Program-made: the position numbers and the translations under genes
Source: Ovis canadensis
Lineage: Eukaryota; Chordata; Mammalia; Artiodactyla; Bovidae
Length of the DNA: 64,000 nt
NCBI RefSeq assembly: GCF_042477335.2
Contig: NC_091246.1
Span: forward strand, 179,487,001 to 179,551,000
Direction: 5' to 3'
Notes under the pieces: model-generated
The model's database searches: none
Told to the model about the DNA's origin: nothing
What the model saw: the letters and a program-made list of their open reading frames with translations, nothing else
Part shown: piece after piece, positions 11,036-21,664 of the stretch
How positions within the stretch are numbered: position 1 is the first letter of the stretch
Layout of the letters: every line of letters starts with the position of its first letter

Positions 11036-11176
11036 ATCAGAGCTTATTAATTAGCCAAAGATCAGGGAGTAAACAAATATGCAGATAGCAGGTATGCTCT
11101 TGGAGTAATACATGACTTTGAGATGCCTTGGAAACAAAGAGTATTTCTTACTTCTACTGGAACCATCATCAAAAAT

Positions 11177-12107
11177 GGATAAGGAACTTTTAAATGCATC
11201 CAGACGGCCAATAGGCACAAGAGAAAATGCTAAACACTGTTAATCATTAATGCAAATAAAAACTACAATGAGGTACCACCTCACACTAGTCAGAATGACC
11301 ATCATCAAAAAGTCTACAAATAACAAATGCTGAGGAGGGCATGGGAAAAAGGAGACCCTCCCACACTGTTGGTGGGAACATAAGTTGGCAGAGCTACTAT
11401 GGATAATAGCATGGAGTTTTCTCAAAAAACTAAAAATAGAGCTACCACATGATCCTAGCAACCCCACTCCTAGGCATATATCCAAACAAAACTGTGATTC
11501 AATAAGATATATGCACCCCACTGTTCATTATAGCACTATTTACAACAGCCAGGATATAGAAACAACCTAAATGTCCATCAGCAGATGAATGGATAAAGAA
11601 TATGTATTTCATATATGGAATGGAATATTACCATTCAGTTCAGTTCAGTTGCTCAGTAGTGTCCGACTCTTTGCGACCCCATGAATCACAGCACACCAGG
11701 CCTCCCTGTCCATCACCAACTCCAAGAGTTCACCCAAAGTCATGTGCATCAAGTCGGTGATGCCATCCAGCCATCTCATCTGGAATGGAATGGAATATTA
11801 CTCAGCCATTAAAAGAATGAAATAATGCCACTTGCAGCAATATGGATGAACCTGGAGATTATCTTACTAAGTGAAATAAGTTGGACAGAGAAAGACAAAT
11901 ACCTTATATGCCTAATCTTAAAAAATGATACAAATGAATTTATTTACAAAACAGAAACAGACTCACAGTCTTAGAGAATGAATTTATGGTTACCAGGAGA
12001 GATGGGTAGGGAGGAGGGACAGATTGAGAGTTTGGGATTGACGTGTAACTACTGCTATATTTAAAATAGATAGCAAACAAGGATCTACTCTTAAAAAAAA
12101 AAAAAAA
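11177..12107 (+). mobile_element. L1 LINE 3' end (ORF2 C-terminus plus 3' UTR), disrupted
   Basis: The order is that of a mammalian L1: CAGACGGCCAATAGGCAC, AACTACAATGAGGTACCACCTCACAC, TTGGTGGGAACATAAG, CCCACTCCTAGGCATATATCC, TAGCACTATTTACAACAGCCAGGATAT, then a 3' UTR and a poly(A) run at about 12091-12107. Frameshifts and stops break ORF2. A BovB fragment interrupts it at 11632-11785. It has replaced the downstream part of the retroviral RNase H. Confidence 0.9.
11632..11785 (-). mobile_element. Short BovB 3' end nested in the L1, with target-site duplication
   Basis: A TTCAGTTCAGT tail, then the reverse complement of the BovB terminal region up to CCATCCAGCCATCTCATC. The L1 sequence TGGAATGGAATATTAC occurs on both sides (11616-11631 and 11786-11801). 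This 16-bp duplication shows target-primed insertion of a severely 5'-truncated BovB (about 150 bp) into an already resident L1. An extra TGGAA unit lies at the right junction. Confidence 0.92.
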
Positions 12108-13061
12108 ATTGGAATGCTGTCAACCCAGAGCAAAAGAACAAATCCCATAGGCCAAGATAGGTTGTTCTATCTTGCTTATTTCCTTGACCTAGAGACAGAA
12201 GTATTAGCAATGGTACAGACTCTACCATAGTTAGCCAACAAGAAATCAAGAGCAGTGCAATTGCCCATTGATACTCATGACAATGAATTTCTCTTGCTCT
12301 CTATTGCATCTAGGGCAGAGATAGTACTGCTAATGGCTGTGGCCAGGGTTAGTAAATTTCATTACAGTCCTTTCTAGTTGTATCATTTCCACCAGTGGGA
12401 TCAATGCTTTAATTTTTCACATAAATGAGCTATGTGAACAGCTGGAAAAATGCCTAAATAATCAAGAATGAGCTTCATTTTGAAGCTCTTGTCTTGAGTT
12501 GGAGTATCCTTTCAATTGGGTCAAATTTGGAATTGCTTCTTTAGTTGTGAAATATGAACCCAAGGATAGACTTTCTGAAGTCTCATTTCTGCATTTGTTA
12601 TTAGTAATGCTTCCTAAGGTCCCTTTCACTGAAATTAAACAGCAGTTTTTCTCTGATGTTTCTTCCAAAACACAAAATCTTCTGGTCCAAGATCATGTTA
12701 CGTACGTTTAAGAAGATGTTGTAGGAAGGCAGTTTTACATTGTTGGTAATAGGACTACCTAAGCCATTTGACTCCTTTGCAATATTTGCCATAACTGCAT
12801 GAAGCAGGACAAGTCTAGTTTCAGAAATAAAATCCTAAAACACATGAACTTTCAGCTTCAAATCCATACGGTGGTAACAGATGTGTTCTCAAGGGACTGG
12901 ACTCTACATGGCTATAAGAGCTAGAATCTTTGGCCAAGTGTTTCTGAAGATTTTTATAATTTTAATTTAAAGATTATATCAATTCTTTCAACATGTCCAG
13001 AAGATTGTGGTGATAAGCACAATATTGGATTTTTAAAACTTTGTATCGGAGTATAGTTGAT
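12108..13061. other. Unassigned stretch between L1 and BovB
   Basis: No motif recognised on either strand. By position it could hold decayed integrase or env of the retroviral relic, but no conserved residue pattern was seen. Short ORFs on both strands near 12460-12790 overlap each other and look like chance. Confidence 0.4.
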
Positions 13062-14454
13062 TATACTCTTTGTAGCTGAAAATGCAGAAGCTCTATACAG
13101 TCAGCGAAAACAAGACAGGGAGCTGATGGAGATTCAGATCATGACCTTCTTATTGCAAAATTCAGACTTAACGTGAAGAAAGTAGGGAAAACCACTAGAC
13201 CATTCAGGTATAACCTAAATCAAATCCCTTATGATTATACAGTGAAATGACAAATAGATTAAAGGGATTAGATCTGATAGAGTGTCTGAAGAACTACGGA
13301 CAGTAGTTCATAACACTGTACAAGAGGTGGTGATCAAAACCATCCCCAAGAAAAAGAAATGCGAAAAGGCAAAATGATTGTATGAGTAGGCCTTACAAAT
13401 AGCTGAGAACAGAAGAGCAGCAAAAGGCAAAGGAGAAAAGGAAAGATACACTCATGTGAATGCAGACTTCCAGAGAGTAGCAAGGAGAGATGAGAAAGCC
13501 TTTTTAAGTGAACAATGTAAAGAAATAGAGGAAAACAATGGAAAGGGAAAGACTAGAGAACTCAAGAAAATTAGAGATAACAAGGGAACATTTCATGCAA
13601 AGATGTGCATAATAAAGGACAAAAATGGTATAAGCCTAACAGAAGAAAAAGATATTAAGAAGAGGTGGCAAAAATACACAGAAGAACTTTACAAAAAAAG
13701 ATCTTAATGGCCCGGATAACCACAGTGGTGTGATCACTCACCTAGAGCCAGTCATCCTGGAGGGCAAAGTCAAGTGAGACTTAGGAAGCATCACTATGAG
13801 CAAAGTTAGTGGAGGTGATATAATTCCAGCTGAGCTATTTCAAATCCTAAAAGGTGATGCTGTGAAAGTGTTGCACTCGATATGTCAGCAAATTTGGAAA
13901 ATTCATAAGTGCCATGGCACTAGAAAATGTCAGTTTTCATTCCAATCCCAAAGAAGGGCAGTGCCAAAGAATGTTCAAACTACCACACAACTGTGCTCAT
14001 TTCGTATGCTAACAAGGTAGTGTTTAAAATCATTCAAGTTAGGTTTCCCAGTGTGTGAACTGAGAACTTCCAGATGTTCAGGCGGCATTTAGAAAAGGCA
14101 GAGGTACCAGAGACCCAGGTACCAGAGTCTCCTGGACAGCAAGGAGATCAAACCAGTCAGTCCTAAAAAAAAAAAAATCAACCCTGAATATTCGTTAGAA
14201 AGACTGATGCTGAAGCTCCAATAATGTGGCCACCAGATGTGAAGAGCCAACACATTGGAAAAGACCCCAATGCTGGGAAAGAGTGAAGGCAGGAGGAGAA
14301 GGGGCCAACAGAGGACGAGATGGTTGGATGGCATCACTGACTCAATGGACATGAGTTTGAGCAAACTTTGGGTGATAGTGAAGGACAGGGGAAGCCAGGT
14401 GTGCTGCAGTCCATGCGGTCACAAACAGTCAGACACGACTGAACGACTGAACAA
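13062..14454 (+). mobile_element. BovB (RTE) LINE with an internal deletion of the RT core
   Basis: Starts downstream of the endonuclease domain at ATACTCTTTGTAGCTGAAAATGC and ends in the tail GAACGACTGAACAA. It includes the linker region (open 13456-13707), the RT fingers around 13796-14095, and the C-terminal segment after 14128. Roughly 900-1000 bases are missing between 14100 and 14130, including the catalytic YADD motif. The junction carries a duplicated 11-mer, AGGTACCAGAG (14102-14112 and 14117-14127). Divergence is higher than in the other sense copies. Confidence 0.88.
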
Positions 14455-14760
14455 CATAGCTGATCTACAGTGCAGGATAGTATTGTTCTTGAGTGAAGGG
14501 TAATACCTTACTGAAGATAATACCTTCTTTGATAATTGTTCTCATAAAATGTGATCCTCAGTCATTTGATATAAAAGTTGGTCTGCTCCAGGTTGGAAAC
14601 ACAAAATCACACAGCATTTGAGCAACTGTTAGGCTGCAGGTTTTTGGCAAGGAAATATCTCAACCCATACTGAACGCAGACATATGATAACTGAAATACA
14701 TTCAAAGCTCATGGAGAACGGAAGCTGAGTGCAATCCATCTGAAAGCGTTCCAAAGCTCC

Positions 14761-15006
14761 GTGAGGTTTTGGTTTCTGGTTGTGTTCCAGCTTTATAGTT
14801 TTTCCCTCATTAGGTATTGTCTTTCTTTGTCTCTTGAAACAGTATTTTTATTTGGAACAGAGTTCCAAATTTTAAAGAATCTCATAGGGATTACTGCTCT
14901 TGTTCCCATCATAGTGATCATGATGCTGGACCACTACCTTCTATTCAGAGCCTTAAATGCTTCTGTGCAGCTGGTCTCTCATGAGATGATTGCCATGATG
15001 ACATAA
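14761..15006 (+). pseudogene. Possible env TM C-terminal relic
   Basis: An 81-codon frame with a hydrophobic run (I-G-I-T-A-L-V-P-I-I-V-I-M-M-L) followed by a short tail. This is the layout of a retroviral transmembrane envelope C-terminus, and it lies just before an LTR-like segment. No fusion peptide, immunosuppressive domain or CX6CC motif was seen. Weak, mostly positional. Confidence 0.22.
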
Positions 15007-15600
15007 CAAAAGGTCTAGAAAACCTCATGATAATAGTGACTATGGAGACAACTAGACAAACTGCAGGAGGGGAATATCTGAATCTCTAGGGTTCTGTGAA
15101 TTACTCAACCTCTCACAATCATAAGAATGACTGAAAGCAAGAACAAGAGACTGAACACATTATACAAACATATGCCCACAGAACTCTGACTTGCAACTTT
15201 TGTAACAGCACAGGAATCCAAACCAGCCTCTACAGTAGCCAGGCCAGGAAGTCAAACCATAACCTCTGCAGCAATTGACTCAGAGTAGTCAGGACTTGGT
15301 CACTGATTTCCAGCTTCCATATTTTTTGCCCCTTCTTCCAATTGGAGAAAACCAAATACATTCCTCAAAATCAATCGCATAAGATACTCCACTTTGGGTT
15401 AGACTGCTTCTGGCTTCCCAAACAACTTCTAGTCAGAGCATAACTGAAGCCATCTTCCTTCTGCACTATAAAGCTTTCCTACCATTCTGCCTGCCTTTGA
15501 GTCTCTGCCAGACACAAAGTGAGGGGAGCTGACCACCTACTTCAGCAAGTTCTGAGTAAGTAACCTCTGTACTTATTGGGGTGATTGTTACTTACACAAA
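15007..15600 (+). repeat. Possible LTR-like segment with TATA box
   Basis: TATAAA at 15467-15472 is followed by TTTGAGTCTCTGCCAGACAC and AGTGAGGGGAGCTGACC, a promoter-R-like order seen in class I LTRs. It does not match the candidate at 6230-6655, so they are either not a pair or one call is wrong. Confidence 0.28.
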
Positions 15601-16669
15601 GGAAAGAGATGTGAGGGACAGACCCTGGCTGAACCCTGAGAGAAGAAGCCATGATCTGATTTAGAGAGAAATTAGAAATCAAAGTTTTCCCCGGGTCTCA
15701 GATCCTTCAAAACAAATTCATGCATTTCAAAGCATCTGTGTTCAGGTTCTAAAAAAAGAAAAACCTATTCCATAACATATCTTTTAATTTAAAAAAATAG
15801 TGTCCATTATTTAGTTGTCTTCAGTAACAGATAAGGTATTAAATGGGATTTCTTTAGGCAATATTCCAATGAAAATGTTGGTTTGTTTAATTGATGGCTA
15901 TTATGATATTGGACCCTGGGATTGCCTGAATTTTTTTTTTACTGTCTATAAAGGTGATAAATCATATTTCATTTGGGACTGCAGTCTAATTCACAGCTTA
16001 TATGCTTTTGTATTACTTGCTGGTATGCTAAAAGATGACGTAGATACCTAAATAAACCATACAAGTTGTTAAAAATTTAAATAGCCACAGAATCCTATAA
16101 ACTACTGAGTTTGGTGGGTTTAAGCAATCAAATATATGCAGATTCTTTAATAGAAAATGCTGTTTGGGAGAAATATGCTTCTATAGGGTTTGGGATTCTT
16201 CTTCCCAAAATATTTATTACTCAATTATCTCCACAAATGAAATGCAACTTGATTGTCTCTGCCCTACAAAAAGAAAAATGCCATTCTAATTTTTGTTTTG
16301 TTTAGGCAAGTATATCAAGAATGGAAGAAACCCTGGAAAAATGATCAAGACTTGTTCTGTTTCCTAACAGAAGGAAGAATACTGTGCAGTCATTTAGGGC
16401 TGAGAAGTCAAGCAGCCATCAGCTGGGACACTCGAAATGCAGAGCCTGCAGAGAGGCCTGCTGAGCTGGGAAAATGGTTGGTGTGGTTTACATTTGCTAT
16501 TTAAAATTTAGGCTAACTTTAAGAGCCACTCTTTTCAAAAAAATAGAGTTTGTAAGACTGCTCGATCTTAGAGATAACTTGTAGGAACACTGGAGAACAA
16601 GACATCAATTAAAGGCCCCTCAAACTTCAGCTGATAACCAAGAAGGGTATTGCTAGAATCAATATCTAA
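15601..16669. other. Unassigned non-coding stretch
   Basis: No gene or named repeat recognised. Open frames near 15815-16051 and 16253-16504 have no domain signature. A splice-acceptor-like TTTGTTTTGTTTAG at about 16292-16305 precedes an open segment, but nothing else supports an exon. Confidence 0.4.
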
Positions 16670-16812
16670 GGACTTCCCCAGTGCCCCAGTGGTTAAGACT
16701 CCACGCTTCCCCTGAAGTGGGCACAGGTTCAATCCCTGGTCTAGAAACTAAGGTCTAGCATGGTGTGCAATGCAGCAAAAAAAAAAAAAAAGAAAGAAAG
16801 AAAGAAAGAAAA
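16670..16812 (+). mobile_element. CHR-type SINE with poly(A)/(GAAA)n tail
   Basis: GGACTTCCCCAGTGCCCCAGTGGTTAAGACTCC, then the B-box-like GGTTCAATCCCTGG, a short 3' part and GCAGC followed by 15 A and (GAAA)n. This is the cetartiodactyl CHR family. The flanks AATCAATAT and AATCAGTAT may be a decayed target-site duplication. Confidence 0.82.
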
Positions 16813-17320
16813 TCAGTATGTAGAGCCAGAAAAATCTCATGTTAGACCTTTGCTTTCCCAGTGATTACAGAGATGAAGGTTCAGCTCATCAGCTAGCTTC
16901 ACAAGGCCGAATACTACGTTAGGAGACTCAATAGAAATGACTCAATGATTCTTGATTATATCACTTGGCAGTGACTGCTGATATTAGCCCAGTCTTTCAA
17001 CTTTGGTCTGGGAGCATGCAAGGGCATGGGGTTCCTCCATGGCATATATGGGCATTTTCTAAGCCATAATGGAGTGATTTAAGTATTGTTGAGTGGCAAG
17101 TTTCTTCCCCAAGTCTGCTAATCCATGGCTATAATGAACTCAAACAGAACAGCCTCATCACCTCTTCAGAATAGTGATTGCACTTCAGAGAACTTTCACA
17201 TATATTATGTCATTGGTTTTGAAAGGCCACCTGGGGTCTGAGTAATTGGAGGTTGGGGGATCTCTCAACAGCCTTATTGAGGTTAGTTAGACTTTGCAGG
17301 AACAGAAAAGAAAGAAAGAT
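16813..17320. other. Unassigned non-coding stretch
   Basis: Nothing recognised apart from ordinary AT-rich sequence with stops in all frames. Confidence 0.4.
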
Positions 17321-17518
17321 AGCACTAAGTCATCATCCAACTTTTGAGATCCCATGAACTGTAGCTGCCAGGCTCCTCTGTCCATGGGATTCTCCAGGCA
17401 AGAATACTGGAGTGGGTTGCCATTTCCTTCTCCAGGGGAACTTCCCAACCCGGGAATTGAACCCAGGTCTCCCACATTGTAGGCAGATGCTTTACCAACT
17501 GAGCTACATGGGAAGCCC
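17321..17518 (-). mobile_element. Bov-tA SINE (left arm of an inverted pair)
   Basis: Reverse Bov-A body (CCAGGCTCCTCTGTCCATGGG, TTGCCATTTCCTTCTCC) and tRNA-like head ending GAGCTACATGGGAAGCCC. Its 5' end faces the 5' end of the next SINE across about 60 bp. Confidence 0.9.
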
Positions 17519-17578
17519 TTTCCAGGAATGGGATCCTGTAATTTGCATTCTTATTAGTGAGTTCAGCACGTGAATTTT

Positions 17579-17800
17579 GGGCTTCCCAGGTGGCACTAGT
17601 GGTAAAGAACCTGCCTGCCAATGCAGGAGACGTAAGAAACATGGATTCGATCCCTGGGTCGAGAGGATCTGCTGGAGGAGGGCATAGCACCCTACTCTAG
17701 TACTCATGTCTGGAGAACCCCATGGACAGAGGAGACTGGTGGGCTACAGTCCATAGGGTTGAAAAAAGCTGGACATAACTGAAGAGACAGCACACACACA
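17579..17800 (+). mobile_element. Bov-tA SINE (right arm of an inverted pair)
   Basis: GGGCTTCCCAGGTGGCACTAGTGGTAAAG, GGATTCGATCCCTGGGTCG, Bov-A body, tail ending GAGACAGCACACACACA. Complementary over most of its length to the copy at 17321-17518. Confidence 0.92.
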
Positions 17801-18879
17801 TGCCATGTGAATCTTATACAAACAGACCTTTCCTAACCATTGTCCATGATCCTCAAGCCACTCATGTAGAGCAGTATACCAGGGATCTTGTCTTACTTGT
17901 TCTCAGCAACAAATAATTATTTGTTGACTAAATGAGTGAGTGAAATATTAAATGATAAATTAATTGAAGTATGAGGCAAATAAGATTTAAAGATCACTTA
18001 TTATATATATATATATATATAAATTTTTTTCTTCTATTCTATTTCATTTTGTATCAGAATGCCTAAGGATCCTGTTAGAAATTAAGATTCCCTAGCCCCA
18101 TTCTAGATCCACACTCCCCATTCCTATAATAACAGGGCTTTGTTCAGTCCTCTGGACATCAGCCACTTTTCATTATTAACAAAACACAGTGAAGATAATG
18201 ATTGCAATTAAATAAAATGAGATGTAATTTATTATCACAAAAGCCTGGAATAGAAGATTTTGCTATCCACATTTTATATATGGAGAAACATTAAGTGAAA
18301 AAGATAAATCATTTTCTTACTACCGAGTAAGAAGGAGATCTACAAGCTTAATTCATACTACCATTCCCCAGTACTTCTAACATCATGGAAAAGAGAGCCT
18401 ACACATATATAGAGTATATTCATCCCCCAATCCTAAATGTTGAGATTGAAGGAGGACAGCATGCCAAGTTACCATATCACAGAGTCCTTTCTAACAAGTC
18501 AAATCAATAAGTATGCAGTGACAGTCTCATAGGTGCAGCAAAAATTAAACAGTAATATTGGAATCATATATCAAGGAAAGACAATATAGAAAAGCTTCAG
18601 AACAATGCCCCACTCTCAAATTAATGACAAAAAGGTAAAATATAAATCCAAAGGTATAAAACCAGGTCATGCTTGCAATGAACTGAGAAGATATCTAGGA
18701 AAAGGGATTCAAGCCAGACATTGGAGGGAGACAAGTTTCAATAGCCAAAATGGAGTGAACAGGTGTTCTTTTATCTCTTTATTCAGCAATTACGGATTAT
18801 CTTTTAGATGCTAACAGCTATCTTAATTAGCAAGAAGGCAGTTTTGCCAATATGCCATTCATTTGGGAATCATCTGTAT
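17801..18879. other. Unassigned stretch with a (TA)n microsatellite
   Basis: A (TA)10 tract occupies about 18002-18021. Otherwise AT-rich with no recognisable gene or repeat. Confidence 0.45.
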
Positions 18880-19380
18880 CCCATTTCCTGTGGACTGAGT
18901 GGGACTGACCGTGTCCACCTGCCTCAGGAGTAGACACATGATTCAAACATGTGCAGTTAAGTCCTCCATTCTCTCGGCCCCAGTGGGATAAGCATGGGAC
19001 CTGAGATGAACTGATCAGAGTCCTCTCAAAAGTATCTTTTCAGAGAAATGAAAAAATACTAACTTTCCCATCACAAGCTATATATTCCAATGTAAACATA
19101 GCTATATATTCCAAGTATGTAGTGGCTGCATAAAGCCATCTTCTCTGACTGCATGGTGGGAGCCTTATTCTATGAGAGAAAATATAGGCAGCAAGCAAAA
19201 GAGTGAATACTGATATTAATAAAAAATTATTTGACTCTCTGAACCCAGGTCTGGCTGAAGTCTAAAACTTATCAGTATTTGAGCCAATGAACCTCCTTTT
19301 ATGCTTAGGGGGTTTAAGTTTAGTTCCTTTCTTTTCCAGCCAAAAGATATTCCAACCAGTAAAGCAATGGCAGAAAGTAA
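18880..19380 (+). repeat. Diverged mammalian repeat, family not assigned
   Basis: The segment ending GAGCCAATGAACCTCCTTTTATGCTTAGGGGGTTTAAGTTTAG...AGCCAAAAGATATTCC resembles a common mammalian repeat whose 3' part reads 'GAGCCAATAAATTCC...TTTTTGCTTAAGCCAGTTTGAGTTGGG'. I cannot name it. Confidence 0.35.
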
Positions 19381-20008
19381 AGAAATCAGCATGATAATAG
19401 CTAAGCAAACAAGAACACTAATAATTGTAATGCAGTGTGATACAGGTTGTAATAAATCTTAAGTACCAGTTGCTAGACCAGCCTAGAAAAGGGTCACCTT
19501 ATTCGTTATCTGGAGTTAGAACTATCATACTTCTGCCACTGAACGGTATTAGCAGGGATTATTTAGACTTTATCCCTCTAATTAATCTTTTTCCTCTATT
19601 ATAAGTGGAAATGATCCAACCAATCAGTAGATATTCTCTCCTAAACACACAGCATGTGAGCATTAAAAAATGGCACAGAAACCATGAAAGAGATTCTTCC
19701 TTTATTTTCTCAACTTATTAATGAAGGTGTAATTTATAAGCAATTTTATATTAGACCTCTCTTTACTAGGGAAACTCCCTGAAACTCAACATCAAAAGCA
19801 CTATTTACCACCTCTTAAAATCCTTTATTTTCTAGTTAAGTACAAAATGCCCAGCTCAATGACCTTTAGGTCCAGAGATCCTCTGAAGCTAAATAAATAT
19901 TCTCTGAAAATTTTTCTAATTTGTTTTTAGCCTCAAAGGAGTTGAGGAAAGAGGTAGCACAAAATGAGGGAAAGGGAAGAACCTGAAAGGTGATAACTCT
20001 GCATGTAC
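19381..20008. other. Unassigned non-coding stretch
   Basis: No gene, RNA or named repeat recognised on either strand. Confidence 0.4.
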
Positions 20009-20017
20009 AAAATCATG

Positions 20018-20020
<3 letters not shown>

Positions 20021-20053
<33 letters not shown>

Positions 20054-20313
20054 AAGTCGCTTCAGTCGTGTCCAACTCTGTGCAACCCCATAGATGGCAG
20101 CCCATCAGACTCCCCCGTCCCTGGGATTCTCCAGGCAAGAACACTGGAATGGGTTGCCATTTCCTTCTCCAATGCATGAAAGTGAAAAGTGAAAGGGAAG
20201 TCACTCAGTCGTGCCTAACTCTTCGCGACCCCATGGACTGCAGCCTACCAGGCTCCTCCATTCATGGGATTTTCCAGGCAAGAGTGCTGGAGTGGGGTGC
20301 CATTGCCTTCTCC
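20021..20313 (-). mobile_element. Bov-A2 dimeric SINE with target-site duplication
   Basis: (TGC)n tract of about 11 units, two Bov-A units and the AAGTGAAAAGTGAAAG linker. It is flanked by a perfect 12-bp duplication, AAAATCATGCCT, at 20009-20020 and 20314-20325. The 89-codon frame at 20068-20337 is a translation of the SINE, not a gene. Confidence 0.95.
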
Positions 20314-20325
20314 AAAATCATGCCT

Positions 20326-21070
20326 ATGTTGTGTTAACTACAGTGTTGGATAGCAAGTAGTTACCAGTCACATCAAAGTTAGCTTGATTTCAAGTTACAG
20401 CCAGTATTCATCAATGGCAGGGGAAAAGATATTGTATGGGATTGTCAATAGAAGAAGCACCAAAATTTGGTAGGCTTCACTGTAATTCAAGGAAAGGGAA
20501 AATTCTCAATTCTAGAAAATATAAAAAAAGTCAGTGTGAATCCCTAGATCAAAGGGTAAAAGATGCTGGAAAGTAGAAGCAAAGTGGGCTCCAGAAACAC
20601 ATTCTAATTCAAAGTATGGAGAATTTAAGTAAAAATAATGGACTAAATTCTGTTGCAAGGACCAGCTGAGATAGCCTTCTTTGTAGAGAAGAGGGAAAAT
20701 AACGCCCTAAAATTATTTTCTGTACGCTGATTCCATGATTTCATGAGGACTGGAGACTTTTAGTGAGCTGAATTTATGGAAAATTAGCCCTAGTTGTTGC
20801 TCTCCCTTACTGCCAAACTGAGTTTGCCTTGCCACTTAGGCAAACTCAAGAACTATAGCAACTCATACTACAGCTCCACCTTCAGAAGGACAGGGGGTGT
20901 AGGGGAAAGGAAGCACTTTCATTTATAGGGTATAACTTGCTGCTTCTAAAAGAGGGCTTAGGGAAAACTCAATAATAGACAGGAAATTGCTAAGGATGAG
21001 CACTCCATCATCTCCATCTCCATCTCTTTGCCAACACTACTCTCATAGCTCTGCACATAGTAGAAGGCGA
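20326..21070. other. Unassigned stretch holding a short perfect hairpin
   Basis: No gene recognised. TGAGTTTGCCT (20819-20829) and AGGCAAACTCA (20838-20848) form a perfect 11-bp stem around an 8-base loop. Its role, if any, is unknown. Confidence 0.5.
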
Positions 21071-21277
21071 TTGTGCTCAGTCAGTCATGTCCGACTCTTT
21101 GTGACCCCAAGGATTGTAGCCCGCCAGGCTTCTTTGTCCACAGGATTCTCTATGCAAGAATACTGGAATGGGTGGCCATTTTCTCCTTGAGGGGATTTTC
21201 CCAACCCAGGGGTCAGTCTGTTACGTCTCCTGCATTGGCAGGCAGATTGTTTATCACTAGCATCATCTGGGAAGTCC
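21071..21277 (-). mobile_element. Bov-tA SINE
   Basis: Reverse orientation: GTCATGTCCGACTCTTTGTGACC, then TCCTGCATTGGCAGGCAG and CATCATCTGGGAAGTCC at the tRNA-like end. Moderately diverged. Confidence 0.85.
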
Positions 21278-21444
21278 AAAGAGGATTAATAGGAGTCTAA
21301 TAAATGCAGGCAGATTAATTAATATTCAGAATAATAAACAAAGCTAAGAGGCCATCATCCATTTGTTCTACTGAAATAACTGGGCCCCTTGTAACCAAAT
21401 ATCTCTAGGACAATCTCAGAGCCTACCATAATCCCTGCCTCACA

Positions 21445-21664
21445 GTGTGAGCTAAGTTATTTCAATCGTATCCAACTCTTTTCAACCCTATCGACTCTAG
21501 TCTAACAGGCTCTTCTGTCCATGGGAATCACCAGGCAAGAATACTGGACTGGGTTGCCATTTCCTCGTCCAGGGGATTTTCCTGAATCAGGGATCAAACC
21601 CAAGTCTCTTACGTCTCTTGCATTGGCAGGCAGTTTCTTTACCACTATTGCCACCTGGGAAGAC
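21445..21664 (-). mobile_element. Bov-tA SINE, older copy
   Basis: Same orientation as the copy 170 bp upstream. GTATCCAACTCTTTTCAACCC, TCTGTCCATGGGAATCACCAGGCAAGAATACTGG and GGCAGTTTCTTTACCACTATTGCCACCTGGGAAG are recognisable despite many substitutions. Confidence 0.82.

Larger units (their letters stand above)
9540..11176 (+). pseudogene. Class I ERV pol relic (RT, connection, RNase H), interrupted
   Basis: Three collinear + strand motifs support a retroviral pol. First, at 9555-9581, a short frame ends in Y-V-D-G (codons 9570-9581) where a retroviral RT has its YxDD active site; the second aspartate is lost, and a TAA follows two codons later. Second, from about 10029 to 10135 an open segment L-G-I-L-I-Q-L-L-G...P-I-T-Y-Y resembles the RT connection region. 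Third, at 11071-11176 a frame contains Y-A-D-S-R-Y-A (11080-11100), the conserved RNase H block. A 17-T run lies at 9986-10002, and Bov-A2 and Bov-tA insertions at 10516-11035 split the RNase H part. Stops and frame changes are frequent. The L1 starting at about 11177 truncates it; integrase was not recognised. Confidence 0.65.

Noticed and set aside
6230..15600. Treating the two LTR-like segments as the paired LTRs of one provirus
   Set aside because: Comparison by eye found no shared sequence, so I list them separately with low confidence.
16292..16504. Possible exon after a pyrimidine-rich AG
   Set aside because: No donor site, no recognisable protein and no neighbouring exon; a single acceptor-like motif is common by chance.
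20068..20337. Open frame of 89 codons, with near-identical frames at 23366-23665, 27370-27687 and 34089-34286
   Set aside because: All four are the same translation of Bov-A2 SINEs (shared run L-L-Q-C-M-K-V-K-S). They are not a gene family.
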